From assembly GCF_009870125.1 (NCBI RefSeq), contig NC_046683.1:48437869-48501868 (forward strand): a stretch of 64,000 nt of DNA, written 5' to 3'. The notes beneath the pieces were generated by a model. It was not told the DNA's origin. It was given only the letters and a program-made list of their open reading frames with translations, and did no database searches. Shown one piece after another: positions 34,901 to 46,586 of the stretch. The first letter of the stretch is position 1; each line of letters opens with the position of its first letter. Position numbers and translations under genes: made by a program. This DNA comes from Drosophila pseudoobscura (Eukaryota > Arthropoda > Insecta > Diptera > Drosophilidae).

Positions 34901-37900
34901 GACGGAGACGGAGACACACAGCCAGAGGAGGTTCTTCAATAGGCAACGCACGTAAGAGCATACGAGAGATGATCGGAAACAGAAGCACGAAGACGAAGAA
35001 ATGTGCATATTAAGATAAGAATGCGGAGAATGGTCAGTACAGCCCAGAGAGAGACGGAGAGAGAGCGAGAGAGAGAGCAGGGTAGAGTGTCTGCCGAAAG
35101 TGTCCGGCCGCATACAAGAGTGCCGTGCCCCAAGAATGTTTGCCAGGCATCCAACATATCGGTTCGTATGTACTTACATGCACAAGTAAGCGCAACTGGT
35201 TGCCGCCTCCCTCTCGGCCGTAGCCTCTCCTGAAGATTCATTCTAAGCTTGTCAGTCTGGTTCTGGTTTTCTTTTCTCTCGCTTTTTTCGTTCGTCGTTG
35301 TTATTTTTTGTGGCATGGCATCCATCGCCTTAAGCTCTGAAATGGGTCAATTTAGTGACAAGCGATGCGATGCGATGCGATGCTATGCCGTTCCACAAGT
35401 CTCTCTGCAGACAGTGACAAGTCTCGGGACGATTGAACTGCCCCATAGATGACATATGGCAGGCATTCGGTTGAGGATTTGCTGGCGATGGTGATGGTGA
35501 TGGTGGTAGCCACACATCAGGAGCTGAGGCCATGTGGCATGAGCTTTCTCTTATCGCTGCTGCTTGGAATAGTTCCTCACTTTGGCACACAGTCTATGCC
35601 GGATGGGGAACCGAATTCCCAGATGTAACGACCCAAGAATTTTCTCTATAGAATATCCAACATCAAGTTAAGCCAGCGAAAAATTCCCTAGCTGATTATA
35701 TTTGTTTACAGGAAATATATTATTCCGACTTTAAGTTCAAGTTTGCTGCACTTGAAACAAAGAAAAATGCATTCGAGGCTTGATAGCCCCCGGGGCTTGA
35801 ACGAAAATTCAACTAAAGATAAAAGAAATTCGAGAATGAGACGTTTGGGGAAGTCAATGCTATGCTCGTAGGTACATTCGTATATGCATATATCGACAGA
35901 TAGCTTGGGCAGATAGTGGGGAAGATAGTGATTTTACATATTTCCAGCCAGCCCAGCAACCACCCACCTCTGGGCACCGCATAGCCGTGGAGGTAAATCA
36001 ATTAAGCCCGAGAATTGTGGGACAGTCGGGGGCACTGGCGGTCAGCATTGAAGTACGACCGCTGGAACTGGAACTGGTGCCTATGGCCTGGACGTGGGTG
36101 CCACTTTATTATATGGCTTACCGCATTTGAGTTATATTCGACTTGATTTTATTGCATTTCTGCTGACCGAAAACAAAAGCGAGCGATAATCAAGAGGCGG
36201 AAACTTCAAGGCGCAAATAAATTAGAGCAACATAGGGGTCGGTCTCTCAGGTCGCGGGGTCTAGTCTGGTTTCGTTTCGTTTCGTTTGGTTTGGTTTGGT
36301 TTGGCAGCTTTATCAATCGAACAATTATATCTTGTAGCTGGCGCACGGCAAAAGTACACAGCGAAGGTTTTTCAGCGCCCAAGCGGTCTCTGCACGCAAA
36401 ACCAGTCACGAACAGAGAGAGCAAAATGAGAACTAACTATTGAGCCCGATCGAAGATTGGGAACAAAACGCCTAAACTTATTAATTTAACCCAATTCGGT
36501 GCTCGTGTCGCAGTTCCATGGCAAAACCAACAGAGAAAACGGACCAAGTCGATCTGGGGAAGAAAGAAATTAAGGCGAAAAGGGACCATAACAAGAAGGA
36601 GAGGCCTTGATTGGTCATCTACAATCTAGAAGCCATTTATGTACATACATATGTCCCTAAACATAGATATACATACAGATGCATATGGAGACAAGAGCCA
36701 GAACAACAAGAGCTGTTGTCTAGGTCAGGGTTTGCTGGTGCGGACAGAAAGCAGATACAACAAAGTTCTCTTAATACTATATGGATTCTCTGTTGTACAA
36801 CCTTTGATTGTTTGTTAATAGACACTTACCTACAGCAAATCTCAATCAAAAGCAATTTCAGGCACAAGCACACAGATATGTTAAATAGTTTTGATTTGGG
36901 GACTTATCAAAGTTTACCAATTACGTAAAACAAACACTATTGACACCTTTCAATACGCTTTTTGTATAGATCACTACACCAAAGCGTACTAACATCTGAT
37001 CTACAAGTCAAAAAAAATGGTTTTTCGCGTGGAAATTTAACAAAAAATAAACAAACCAAGGAGACGAGAAAAAGCGCCAACAGAGACGAGACGGAGCAAT
37101 GACAACCGCACGCGGCCACAGAAAATCAAAGCTTAAATTTCAGACTTTAGTAAAAAGCCAAGAGCAGAGCAGAGTAAAGAGAGAGCAGAGCTTCAATCGC
37201 GTAAATGCTCTCTCTGATTGGGAGAGTCGAGTTTTCGTAGTGTGTGTGTGTATGTGTGTGTGTGGGAGTGAAAAAACCAGTTTGTTTGTGGCAAACTTGT
37301 TGCTCTCCCTCGCTCTGTCTCGAGACGAGAGATCTCTCGTATCCATCTGTGTATGTTTTATGCGTTTATGCTTTGCCAGCAACTTTTTAATTTAAAAGCC
37401 GTTGGCTGTTGCGTGTTTTCCTTTCTTCTGCTTCTGCTTCTTCTTTCTTCTGTATCTGTCTTCTGCTGCTGCAGAATCAAAACAAACGCGCTTCTTTTCG
37501 TTGGTTCTTTGTTTTTAAATACCCTGCCAGATTTTGAGTATTATAATTTTTGCCCAAATCTTCGATACACAGATCACATATCATACCGATACCGTAAAAC
37601 ATACATATAGTTACATATTTCAGTCATGCGTACATATGTACGTATTGTGTGTAGCTGCCAAAGGTCACAAGTCCATACTTTTTTGAGGGACAACGCAAGT
37701 GCAATCGATCGATCTAGCAAGGGTATTAGAAGCTTCGGTCTCTCTCTTTTGCTTCTCCTCTTGTCGCTCTTGTGCTTTGATTGTTCTGTTTCCTTCACGT
37801 TTTTCGTTTACGTTTCGTGTCGTTTCGTGTGTACGTCCGTCCAGGCAGGCAGCTCATTAAACTTTTTACAGCTACTGTTCCCCCCCTCCCCATGCGCACA

Positions 37901-39751
37901 CACACACACACACACACGCACGTAATTAATTTCAATGGCCCCGAACCGTTTGGAGCACGCTCAATTGTCCCGATAAGCCAGCCCCCGCCATCGACTCGTC
38001 GACGGATCGCATTTGGGTTCGTGTTCTTAGGCGGACGGACTGTTTGGTTAATTGACTTTCGTCAAATCAAATTAGTTTCTGTGTTTCCAATCGGGAAGTT
38101 CATCGCGACTCCAATGCATTAACAGCAGCCAGCTGGTGTTCTCCTATGTGGATCTTAATTGGTTATCTACGAACTTGGCCTCTGCGGATGGAAAGGGGAA
38201 AATTTACACCTAGTGAAATGAGGTTCGGCACTCATAGAGATACAGGTAACAGACCGAAGGATCAGCATCAATAAGTGAAAAAAATCTCCTTGCTGTACAT
38301 ATTTCTCCAAGGACTTATTCACAATGGTGAGACTCAGAGCCCGCTTCAGCTGTCTCACATTTATGTACATACATATGTAAGTTTTTTCTTCCATTCTGGC
38401 CAACATATCTTATGTTTATCGGGCTGACTGCACTACCGACCCACGTCACGAAAGATACACAGGACCACATGATGCCACATGAGCAGCAGCAAATGCAATT
38501 GGAGAGACCAGTCCTCGTTCGACTGGGATCCGTAGGATGAACGTTTATAAGGGATATGAAACATGTCAGTCCTGACGTGGATGCGCGTCGAGGGTGCCCC
38601 AGCGCATGACAACCTGCAATCAAGCGCCAGCGGGCACGGCCCATGGATTGGGATCATCAGCATGCTGCATGCAACGAAAAAGCGTAGGCCAAGAACATAC
38701 TGCGACTGCAACTGCAATAATACAGCGACATACATAAATTATGCGCCAAACAAATAAGGTCTCGCCCAGCCCTAACGGAGGCAGCCCCATAATGATGCCA
38801 TGGGGCCATCATCAAGTTGTTACTGTTTCCTTGCTTCCTTGCCTTCCTTGGCAGTTGCCGCCAGTAGTTGCACAAATTCATGGTCGCCACAATTGTACAA
38901 GCTGTTTGTTTCTTCTGTTGTCTTGGCTCCCCACGACCCCAAACGGATGGCAATAAGAAACAATGCCCACAACCGCAAGAAACAATTAAGATGGCTCCAC
39001 AAAACAAGGAAAGCACCGAACTGCCATTTAAAGCCATGTACACACACACACACATCCATTCCAATTGGGATTGAGGGCGAAGGAGCCACAAGAATCTCTC
39101 CAGTTACAGTATAAATATGCTTCCGTTCGAACTTAAACAATATAGAAGAATCTACATCAAAAGTTAAAATTCGTTCAAACCGTCAAACCTCTGGCCCAGC
39201 ATCTGCTTCGCCACGAGCCAAAAGTCATTAACTTACTGCTGGAAAGCAGACGGTTGCAGTTCCGATTAAGTGACAGGTTAAATGCTAAGCCATAAGTTTT
39301 AGCCCCAAACAGCACGAGCCCCGAACTTTTGCAGCCGGCTAAAAGCAACAGGAGACAGAAGTGACTGGCCTGGCTCGGGGGCACCTCAAACCGGTTGCCA
39401 TGCTCCCACAGGCAGCGAACGCACACCACACCAACCTCTGGTTGTCTTGCCTGATGGTTTACTTGTCCAAGCAGACGACAACGACGACGCATTTAGGTGC
39501 AACAGTTGTGGGGCGCAACCATTAGTCGTAATCTTTGGGCAATTGTCGTTGATTGTTGTCGTCCGTTGTGCCTTGGGCTGATTCCCAGCTGTCTCGGCTC
39601 GTCCCCAGGTCAAATTTGCTTGATTAGCTAAAAATGCATGCGAAATCTCCATAGAGCCTCATCAATTCATTGAGATCATCTTATATGTGTATATACATAT
39701 GTACAGTAGAGGTGGAGAAACATCGATGTTTGGATGTACACCGCAGATTAG

Positions 39752-40240
39752 ATTACATTAGGTTTGCAGTCCTTTTGGCCGTCCCACCGCCAGGAGGCGG
39801 ATATACAGGCCTACCTGTCGCTTGTCGTTGAACACCAGCAGCGAGGTTATGTGAGTCATGTCCAAATGGCCCTTCGTCTTGATCAATATTCCTAGCTGCC
39901 AACCAGTATCTGACGCTTCTTGCCATCCAGTAGAGGCGTGGCGTCTCCTGGTCGAATGTAAGCCCGCCGGATGCGAGTCCGTGGGTTACTCTGTTCAGTA
40001 CATGTAGCCGCGAAGCGTCTCTAGGACCAGGGAACCCTGATCCCTCCACGATATTCCCAGGAAGCCTGGACCCTCCACCCCGTTCCGCAGGATGCGGACC
40101 CTTGGCAAGGAACACAGATAATCAGGGCATTGTCGTTGTACAGCTGACTTAGCTTTATTTAGCTTCTTCGCAATCGTCTTTACCTTTTGCCTAACTGCTG
40201 TTGTAACGCAATGTTTCAGCTGGTTTCGTGGCGTCACACG
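39752..40240 (-). mobile_element. Probable repeat-derived or pseudogenic insertion with scrambled protein-like frames
   Basis: Read on the minus strand, all three frames carry short protein-like pieces with stops or shifts between them: RQKVKTIAKKLNKAKSAVQR, LETLRGYMY followed by a stop, GGLTFDQETPRLYW, DGKKRQILVGS, and HLDMTHITSLLVFNDKRQVG. GYMY(stop)TE and LTFDQETPRLYW resemble repeats of LDL-receptor-type YWTD propellers, but this is a weak pattern match. Two 29-base near-copies beginning GTGGAGGG (minus strand, about 40083-40026) indicate local repetition. The block ends near a perfect palindrome at 39718-39731. Neither terminal repeats nor a transposase were identified, so calling it mobile is an inference. 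Confidence 0.3.
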
Positions 40241-40927
40241 CCAAAAGAGCTTGTCTATTTCAAAGGCAGTGAATCGATTTTTTTGAGATTTATGTTCTAT
40301 CCAGTTTCAAACATTTTTTAAATTTTGCTGAATTTTTACAAGGCGCTAATTACGCTACAATCTTGCTAATTAGTAATATTTAATTGTTATTTGCTTTATG
40401 TCTCCTATAATTGTCGTTTCGAACAAAAACGAGGAAAAAATCGAATTGGGTTTTTTTTTGGAACACCGTTTCGCACTTGTAATTTCAAATTCAAACCGTT
40501 CTTTCAAATCAGCCACCTAGGAAGTAGCTGTAAAAAAAAGATTGGGTATGGACAACAGGCAACACGGCCCAGAAAATGCAACGCGAGCAAGGTAAACCCC
40601 ACTTCTTTTGCCTAATATACCTTGGAGAAAAACATTGGCTTTTTGTCTCCAAGGCATATTGTTCGGCAAAACACGGCGAGGTGAGGTTCGTACGAGCCTT
40701 GCCATCTTCATTGGATGTTTTTGACTGTTGTCCATTCCCCTTTTTATAGCCCATTCAAAATAACTCACCCGACTCATTTTTTCGTTGCATGTATGAGTCC
40801 GGCGTGTCGTCAGCCAAACAGCTGTTCGGAATAAGTGTTGAATAACGCCATCTTTAAATTGACAACACTGCGATATGGGATTAAATATTATATTATTTCG
40901 CCACTAAATAATTGTTTCTGCGGCACT

Positions 40928-42317
40928 ATGAACACGATACGGAGCTCCACCCCCGTACTGCGGTCCAGGACCAATGGCAGCACCGTAAGTGCCGCCTGTA
41001 ACGCACACAATGCACAGAGAAATGTCGAGCGCCACCGGACGCATAGCAAAATATTTGGCGGCCGTAACAATCGCAGCCGAAATAATGAGCGAACTAAACT
41101 ACCGACCAATAAAAGATCACTACCAGAAATCGAATACGAAGAGGAAATGTATGAGAATGATCCTTTGGCAGATGAACAAGACTCAGAGGTAAATCATTTT
41201 GTGTGGCATCGTGGCACAGTTTTGTATATGTTATTCCTTCCAGGCTAGGATTGTGAAGAATCCGGCTCACCTTAAATCGCCACCTGGTAAAAAACCTCTC
41301 CTTCAACTACTAATGGACGAGGACCCACTTTTTCCTATGCAAGCAGTCGAATCGAGAGATAACGAGACATCGCAAAAGTTTTACGTGCGCCTTACAGACG
41401 CGCCAAAGGATGAGTGCATTAGGCAGATTAATAGCATAAGATCTACACCAACCAAAAAAACAGAAAAACCTTACCGCCCAAGCGCATATTCGACTGCGCG
41501 GTCAAGCCAGCGCTTTATCTGGCGCTCTGAGGCGACATGTAGGCTGCTGCAATTGTGGGAGCAGCATTTGACAGAATTTCGCGGTAAAAAGAGAAATACA
41601 GTAATTTATAAAGAGATGGAAAACCAAATGCGTGATTTTGGCGCACCAAGTCATGTTGAAATTAAAGGTAAAATGGATAACCTGTCGAGGAAATATCGGT
41701 AAATACCTATACATATACATTTGATAGCAGGCATATATAAATAGTTTTTCTACCAACAGCCAGGAAGCTGAGAAACTTCGATCGACCGGAGCTCGATCCA
41801 AGTGGGTGCTTTTCCATACGATTCAAAAACTCCTGATTGGTACCAAGTCCGTCAATGTTTTTGAGGATATTATGTTCGAGAAAAATGGTAAGATAAGATT
41901 TAAAAATGATTTCATATATTCAAAGAATTTATTTCAGGATTCTCGAACAATTTAAGCAAAGATCTGGCGTCTGGCGATAATGAAATCCATTCATGGATGG
42001 ATTCTCCAGCTCCCAGTTACGAAAATCATCGACAGGAAGATAACGAGTTGGACGACGAGGATACGCTTGGAAAAAATTATCTTATTGAGGAGACAGAAGG
42101 TTTTAATGACGATCAATATGAGAGAGCCACCTCCTCGCCAGATTTTCAAAGTGAATTGAACAGGAAAGAAAGTCTTTCAGATCGATTGTTAGAAATCGAG
42201 GAGGAAAAACTGTCCATAGAACGGGAGAAGCTTAAAGTTATGAAAGCGGCTGTAAAGGAACTGTCCGCATTCCATAGAGATATATTGCAGCATTTGGAGC
42301 AAAAAAACAAAAAATAA
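40928..42317 (+). CDS. Myb/SANT-like DNA-binding protein, chimeric member of tandem family (gene A)
   Basis: Exons 40928-41188, 41244-41698, 41760-41887 and 41938-42317 give 407 residues with consistent phases. The first ATG is 40928; the frame is open farther upstream but without an ATG. Residues about 185-255 (RFIWRSEATCRLLQLWEQHL onwards, ending KMDNLSRKYR) form a Myb/SANT-like DNA-binding domain of the kind used by nuclear regulators and Harbinger-related proteins. The C-terminus is a charged coiled coil (RLLEIEEEKLSIEREKLKVM) shared with the next gene. The N-terminal part lacks the zinc finger of its neighbours, but an acidic stretch, a phase-0 intron and KKPLLQLLMDED echo gene C. It is probably a nuclear, sequence-specific DNA-binding protein; targets unknown. 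AATAAA overlaps the stop (42312-42317). Confidence 0.82.
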
Positions 42318-42563
42318 AGAGAAAGCCTATTTCAATTTGAATGATTGCCTGTTTCAAGGTCTGCTAACTCGTTTTCCAGATTGTTACGAATTGTTATAGC
42401 TGTATGACATTCGGCATTGCTGAATTTTCTGCGGAGAGAGATGAGATGAGCATGTTAGAAAAATATAGAATAAATAATAGAAAAAGATCAGCTGTGACGG
42501 GTAAGTGTTTTTTTTTCAGACTAGATTACCTTTTTCAAGGGCTGCCAGCTTGTTTCCGTTGAT

Positions 42564-42571
42564 TATCGATA
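42564..42571 (+). promoter_or_regulatory. DRE core-promoter box (TATCGATA)
   Basis: Perfect DRE about 50 bases upstream of the ATG of gene B, with a second near-match TATCGATG at 42580-42587. DREF/BEAF-type factors bind this element in Drosophila housekeeping promoters. Confidence 0.65.
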
Positions 42572-42621
42572 AGAACTCTTATCGATGAACGATAGAACTT
42601 ATTATTGTCATTACTAGCGTT

Positions 42622-43995
42622 ATGGCCGACCAGATGGAAACAAGCCAAATTTTTACGAGCAATCTAGAATATGCGGCTAGAACTAAAGAATCCCAGCGAG
42701 AAATAGCACAAAAAATCAAAACAGGCGAGTACAAGCTGCTGCGCAAGGATCAACGCAGCACCGTTTGGAAAGTGTACCGGGTAATCATTGACTCCGACGG
42801 TACGCCACTGAGATCGTCGTATTTTTGCACCGGATGTAATCGAGTGTTAAAATCCGGCAGTGGCAACACATCGAATCTCCGCATCCACAAGTGTCACGTC
42901 AAATATATGAGACATCTTCACAAGGACAAAGAGGAGAGACACGCCATGGAGAAACAACAGGTATGTGCCAATGAACCCACCAAAATTGGATTTAGAAAGG
43001 TTTTTTGCAGAAAATATGTAGGATGACATTCGTGATAATAAGCTGGAGTATACACAAGCGGAGATGAGGCAGCGAACGTATCGCAAAGATAATCCCACCC
43101 GACACGAATGGTGCGCCAATGGCACCAAAATGCTTCTGCAGCTGTGGGCAGTGTACATTGATGATTTGCGCGGCAAGCGCAAGAATAGCCATGTTCATAG
43201 GGAAATGGCACTGAAAATGAAACATTTCGGGGCAAGTCCTGTCGAAGTCAAAGCCAAAATGGACAATTTGACCAAGAAATATCGGTATGTTTATTGTTTC
43301 ATATAGTCAACAATATGGACTGATATGTGATCTACATTTTTATTATTTAGCAAGGAGGCGAAGGATGTTCAATTATTTGGGAGGCCATCCAAGTGGGAGC
43401 ATTTCTATAGACTTCAGTCACTCCTAATTGGCACCAAAGCCGTTGATCTAAGTAGCGATTTTACGTTCGACTGCAGAGGTAAGTGTGGGAGATACGATCA
43501 ATCAGAGCGACAATAAATAATACTATAATAATACTCGTAGCCTCTTCAGATGACGACAAGGATGCAATGGAAAGTGCAACTGATGATATCGATGAGGCGT
43601 ATGCTGAAGAGGACGAAGAGGACAATTCCCAAGATGGGCTACTCCAAGACGAAGAAGAGGAGGATGATTATATACCAGACAACATGATAGAGAATATAGA
43701 AGTCCCCTCTGTTCGACCATCTTTGGGGAAATACGCCGAGACTAGCATGGTAGAGGAAATGGAATTGCCTTCTTCAAGACCGTGTTTGGAGAACTACGAA
43801 GAGGAGCTCGATAAGCAGAACCTAACTATAGAACAAAAGTACAAAGCTAAACGGAAAAGAGAAGCTAGATTGCTGGAAATAGAAGAGGAAAAGCTGGCCA
43901 TAGAGAGGGAAAAACTGAAAACGATGAAATACTTAAAGCAGGAGCTTTCATCCTTTCATAAGGACATGTTTAGGCTGCTTAACCACAACAATTAA
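42622..43995 (+). CDS. BED-type zinc finger plus Myb/SANT-like protein (gene B)
   Basis: Exons 42622-42960, 43022-43284, 43351-43478 and 43541-43995 encode 394 residues. The second exon must use the TAG acceptor ending at 43021, because the nearer CAG at 43010 leads to an early stop. Residues about 45-95 form a BED-like finger: RSTVWKVYR, then CTGC and a closing HKCH. Residues about 130-200 form a Myb/SANT-like domain (TKMLLQLWAVYIDDLRGKRK onwards, ending KMDNLTKKYR). A long acidic region and a coiled coil (RLLEIEEEKLAIEREKLKTM) follow. Exon 3 is 128 bp and has the same splice phases as exon 3 of gene A, showing tandem duplication. Probably a nuclear DNA-binding regulator. AATAAA lies at 44030-44035. 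Confidence 0.85.
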
Positions 43996-44264
43996 TCTGC
44001 AATTGACAAATAAGAAATGTACAAGTAACAATAAACATAATTTTTTTTTCCTAACATACATTTGTTGTCGAGCACATTTGTTGTCGCATTGGATAATCGG
44101 CATTATTTATTAATTAGCCTGAAGCCCTGGTCTGTGAGGGCTGTCAACTTGTCAACCGCGACGGTCGATGCAGAACCCAAAGATGTTTCGCATATCTCCA
44201 TCCCTGGACGGTGAGGGCTGCCATCTAGGGCCGATAGCGCCGTCGCCAGACTGAGAAACAAAAG

Positions 44265-45201
44265 ATGTTTGTCATAAATTCTCTCGAAGAAGAAAAGTGC
44301 AAAGAGTCCCAGCTGGACATATTGCTAAAAATTAACACAGGCGAATACGTTTTGCAGAAAAAGAAAAAGCGTAGCTCAGTTTGGAACGTATATCGGGAGA
44401 TTCTCCGTTCCGACGGATCAAGGCTGAAATGGCGCTATTATTGTGTGGGTTGCAAGCGGGTAATGCAGTCCACCGGAGGAACCACATCTAATCTACGTAT
44501 CCACAAATGTCATGTCCGCTACCTGAAGCAAAACGGAAATATTTCTGCCGACGATGCGCCAAGTCCTGTCACCGACTCGGAGAGCCCCTCAAATCGTACC
44601 GACAACGAAAGGGTACCGAGCACGGTGGAATCCACAAGAGCAAACCGTCATCGGACATACGCCGACCAATACGAGGCGTTCTATGATAATAAGATGACCC
44701 CCAAAAGACAGTACGAGATGGACGACGAAATAAACCATCTTGACGAGCAAGATCCCGTCGAAGAATTTGCGAACGTAAGTTAATGATAAACAATTTTGAG
44801 CTGCAGATGACCAAAGTGACATTTTCTCTGCTCCGTAGCAGCGACCGAAGGTAGATCTGGGAATGAGCTCCACCGATACGCGTCCGCTGCTCAAACTATT
44901 TTCTGAGGAATCCTGTTCGGGCGAAAGGGAGCAACAGAGCCCCATTGTTCTGGAAAGCCCAGTCATTCTAGAAGAGTTTCAACGAGGGACGCTCGAGCCA
45001 ATCGCAACGAAATGCATCCAGATCGACCCCAGTGCCCTATCCGAGGCCGAGAGCTACGCACGTTCCTGGGCTCATGCATTCCTCAAGCTAAGCGAGGACC
45101 AAAAGTTCTATGCCAAGCGCTCCATAGATGAGCTGCTCGTGCTGGGTCGCCTGGAGAAATTGAATATATCCACCGTCACCTCGTTAACGACAAACTTGTA
45201 A
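44265..45201 (+). CDS. BED-type zinc finger protein with BESS-like C-terminus (gene C)
   Basis: Exons 44265-44774 and 44839-45201 give 290 residues; a CAG directly after the acceptor makes a one-residue alternative possible. The N-terminal finger (residues about 40-90) has RSSVWNVYREI, then CVGC and HKCH, closely matching gene B. The middle is acidic and serine-rich. The C-terminal motif (ARSWAHAFLKLSEDQKFYAK, then RSIDELLVLGRL) resembles BESS-type interaction motifs and recurs in the gene at 61983-62675. It has no Myb/SANT domain. Likely a nuclear DNA-binding protein that interacts through its C-terminus. An AATAAA at 45453-45458 lies in a region convergent with the 3' end of yps. Confidence 0.83.
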
Positions 45202-46586
45202 ACTTTAAAACTTTAGAGCCAGTTTCTGCCTAAACTAGTACAGTAAACCATAATCGTAGCTTTCCAAACACTTGAAGATTGTTCGTTCCTGTGACACACA
45301 TAGACACAATAGTCAATCGATTTAAAATCCTAGCTGGGTATTGTTAAGGGGATGGATGGGAGGGGATATTGTTCGTATGAAAGATAATAGATCTAAAGAT
45401 AGGCAGACCAAAAGAATGTTTGTACAAAGGTAACAAATGTGTTAGTCTCATAAATAAACGCAACTTAAAAATGTGTTTTTCAATTTTTTTATTTTTTCCA
45501 ATATGTTTTTAAAGTTTTTTTTTACTTTTCCTTTGTTGCCATTTTGCATTTGTTGTATGTAGATTTTTCGCTTTTGCTCTTTTCTCAGTTTCTTTATGAA
45601 GTTTGCTGTGAATTACATGATTCTCTTGTTTGCTTTGCTCTGCTGTTACGTTTCGCGCCCGTTTCGCCCACCTTTCGATATTTTCAGTTACAGTTATGTT
45701 AATTAGACGGTTTTCAACTTGCGTGAGCCGTGAATGAGGGTGAATGGTAGTGTGCTTGTTCGAGTGGTAAAGGGTTCAAAATAACTTTTGTGAAATAATT
45801 TAAAATGTTATTTTCATGTTTGTTGACCTCTCTTTTCTGAAAATTTCTGGGCGTATTTGAATTTATTGCTTACTATAATACACTTCAATTTGTTTTGCAG
45901 ATTTTCGGGGTTCTAAATTTGAATTTGAAATTATTCCTCTTTGCTATTGTATGAGATGGGGGTGTATGAGAGTTTCCCTACAAAACGGAAAGCAAAGCAA
46001 ACGAAAGAAATATAAAATACGCTACGGCCCAGTTTGTTGTTGCTCTTATCTGCAGAGTCTGCAGCACTTGATGTTGTTTTTTTTTTTTTTTTTTGAGTGG
46101 GTTTTGTTGCATGTTTCTGCTGTTGCTGCTGCTTCTGGTGGTGTTGATGGTGTTCTTCTTGTTGTCTGGATCTATGCAGTACTTTCTGTTGTAGTATTCT
46201 GCACCTCCTGAGCGCCGTTCTGTATAGGATTCGCGGATGATGGTAGGGGGTAAATCATAAGAAATCAACTTAAAACAAATCATGGTATATGGAACATGAA
46301 GAGCTGTTATTTGTTTGGTTTTGTTACATTCATGTTGTTAGACCCAAAGCCTCTTATGTTAAGTATTACAATTATTCGTTTTCCCTCTGATGTTTTAGTG
46401 GTTAATTATGAATGCATTTTAGTTAGTTGTGTGTGGAGTGGGAGTGTTTCTATTTCTATGTTGCCGACACCAAGTAGTATTTCTTGCTGTTGTTGTTGCC
46501 GCCGCCATGCTGATTAGTGGTTGTTCTTTTTTGTTGTTACGGTTGGATGTTGCTTTGGCGATGTTTTCTATTTGTGTCAGTGGTGA
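45202..46586. other. Convergent 3' untranslated regions of gene C and yps
   Basis: About 1.4 kb of T-rich sequence (as read on plus) without a credible coding frame. The gene C polyadenylation signal is at 45453-45458. Minus-strand AATAAA signals for yps (TTTATT on plus) occur near 45489-45494 and 45862-45867, so the two 3' ends may overlap or nearly meet. Confidence 0.6.

Larger units (their letters stand above)
17424..39700. other. 22 kb gene-poor interval
   Basis: No frame here combines normal codon use, a plausible start and splice sites or a domain. The interval contains many microsatellites: TTA/ATT 18838-19110, a 27-base T run 21581-21607, GTTGCA and TTGAAG units 21250-21340, TTG near 25726-25747, GATCC near 28409-28432, CA near 28467-28488, a C run with CA near 31426-31465, GGAGAC near 34895-34915, and CA near 37897-37917. 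It also has a TATA-led leader-like stretch at 29.55-30 kb and copies of a dispersed 18-base motif. Most likely it is regulatory DNA, possibly with noncoding transcripts. Confidence 0.55.

Noticed and set aside
39175-39492. 105-codon minus-strand frame after a TATAAATA at 39110
   Set aside because: The TATA is on the opposite strand and the frame has no domain or splice support.
43001-43010. CAG acceptor for exon 2 of gene B
   Set aside because: Leads to an early stop; the TAG acceptor at 43021 restores the Myb/SANT frame.
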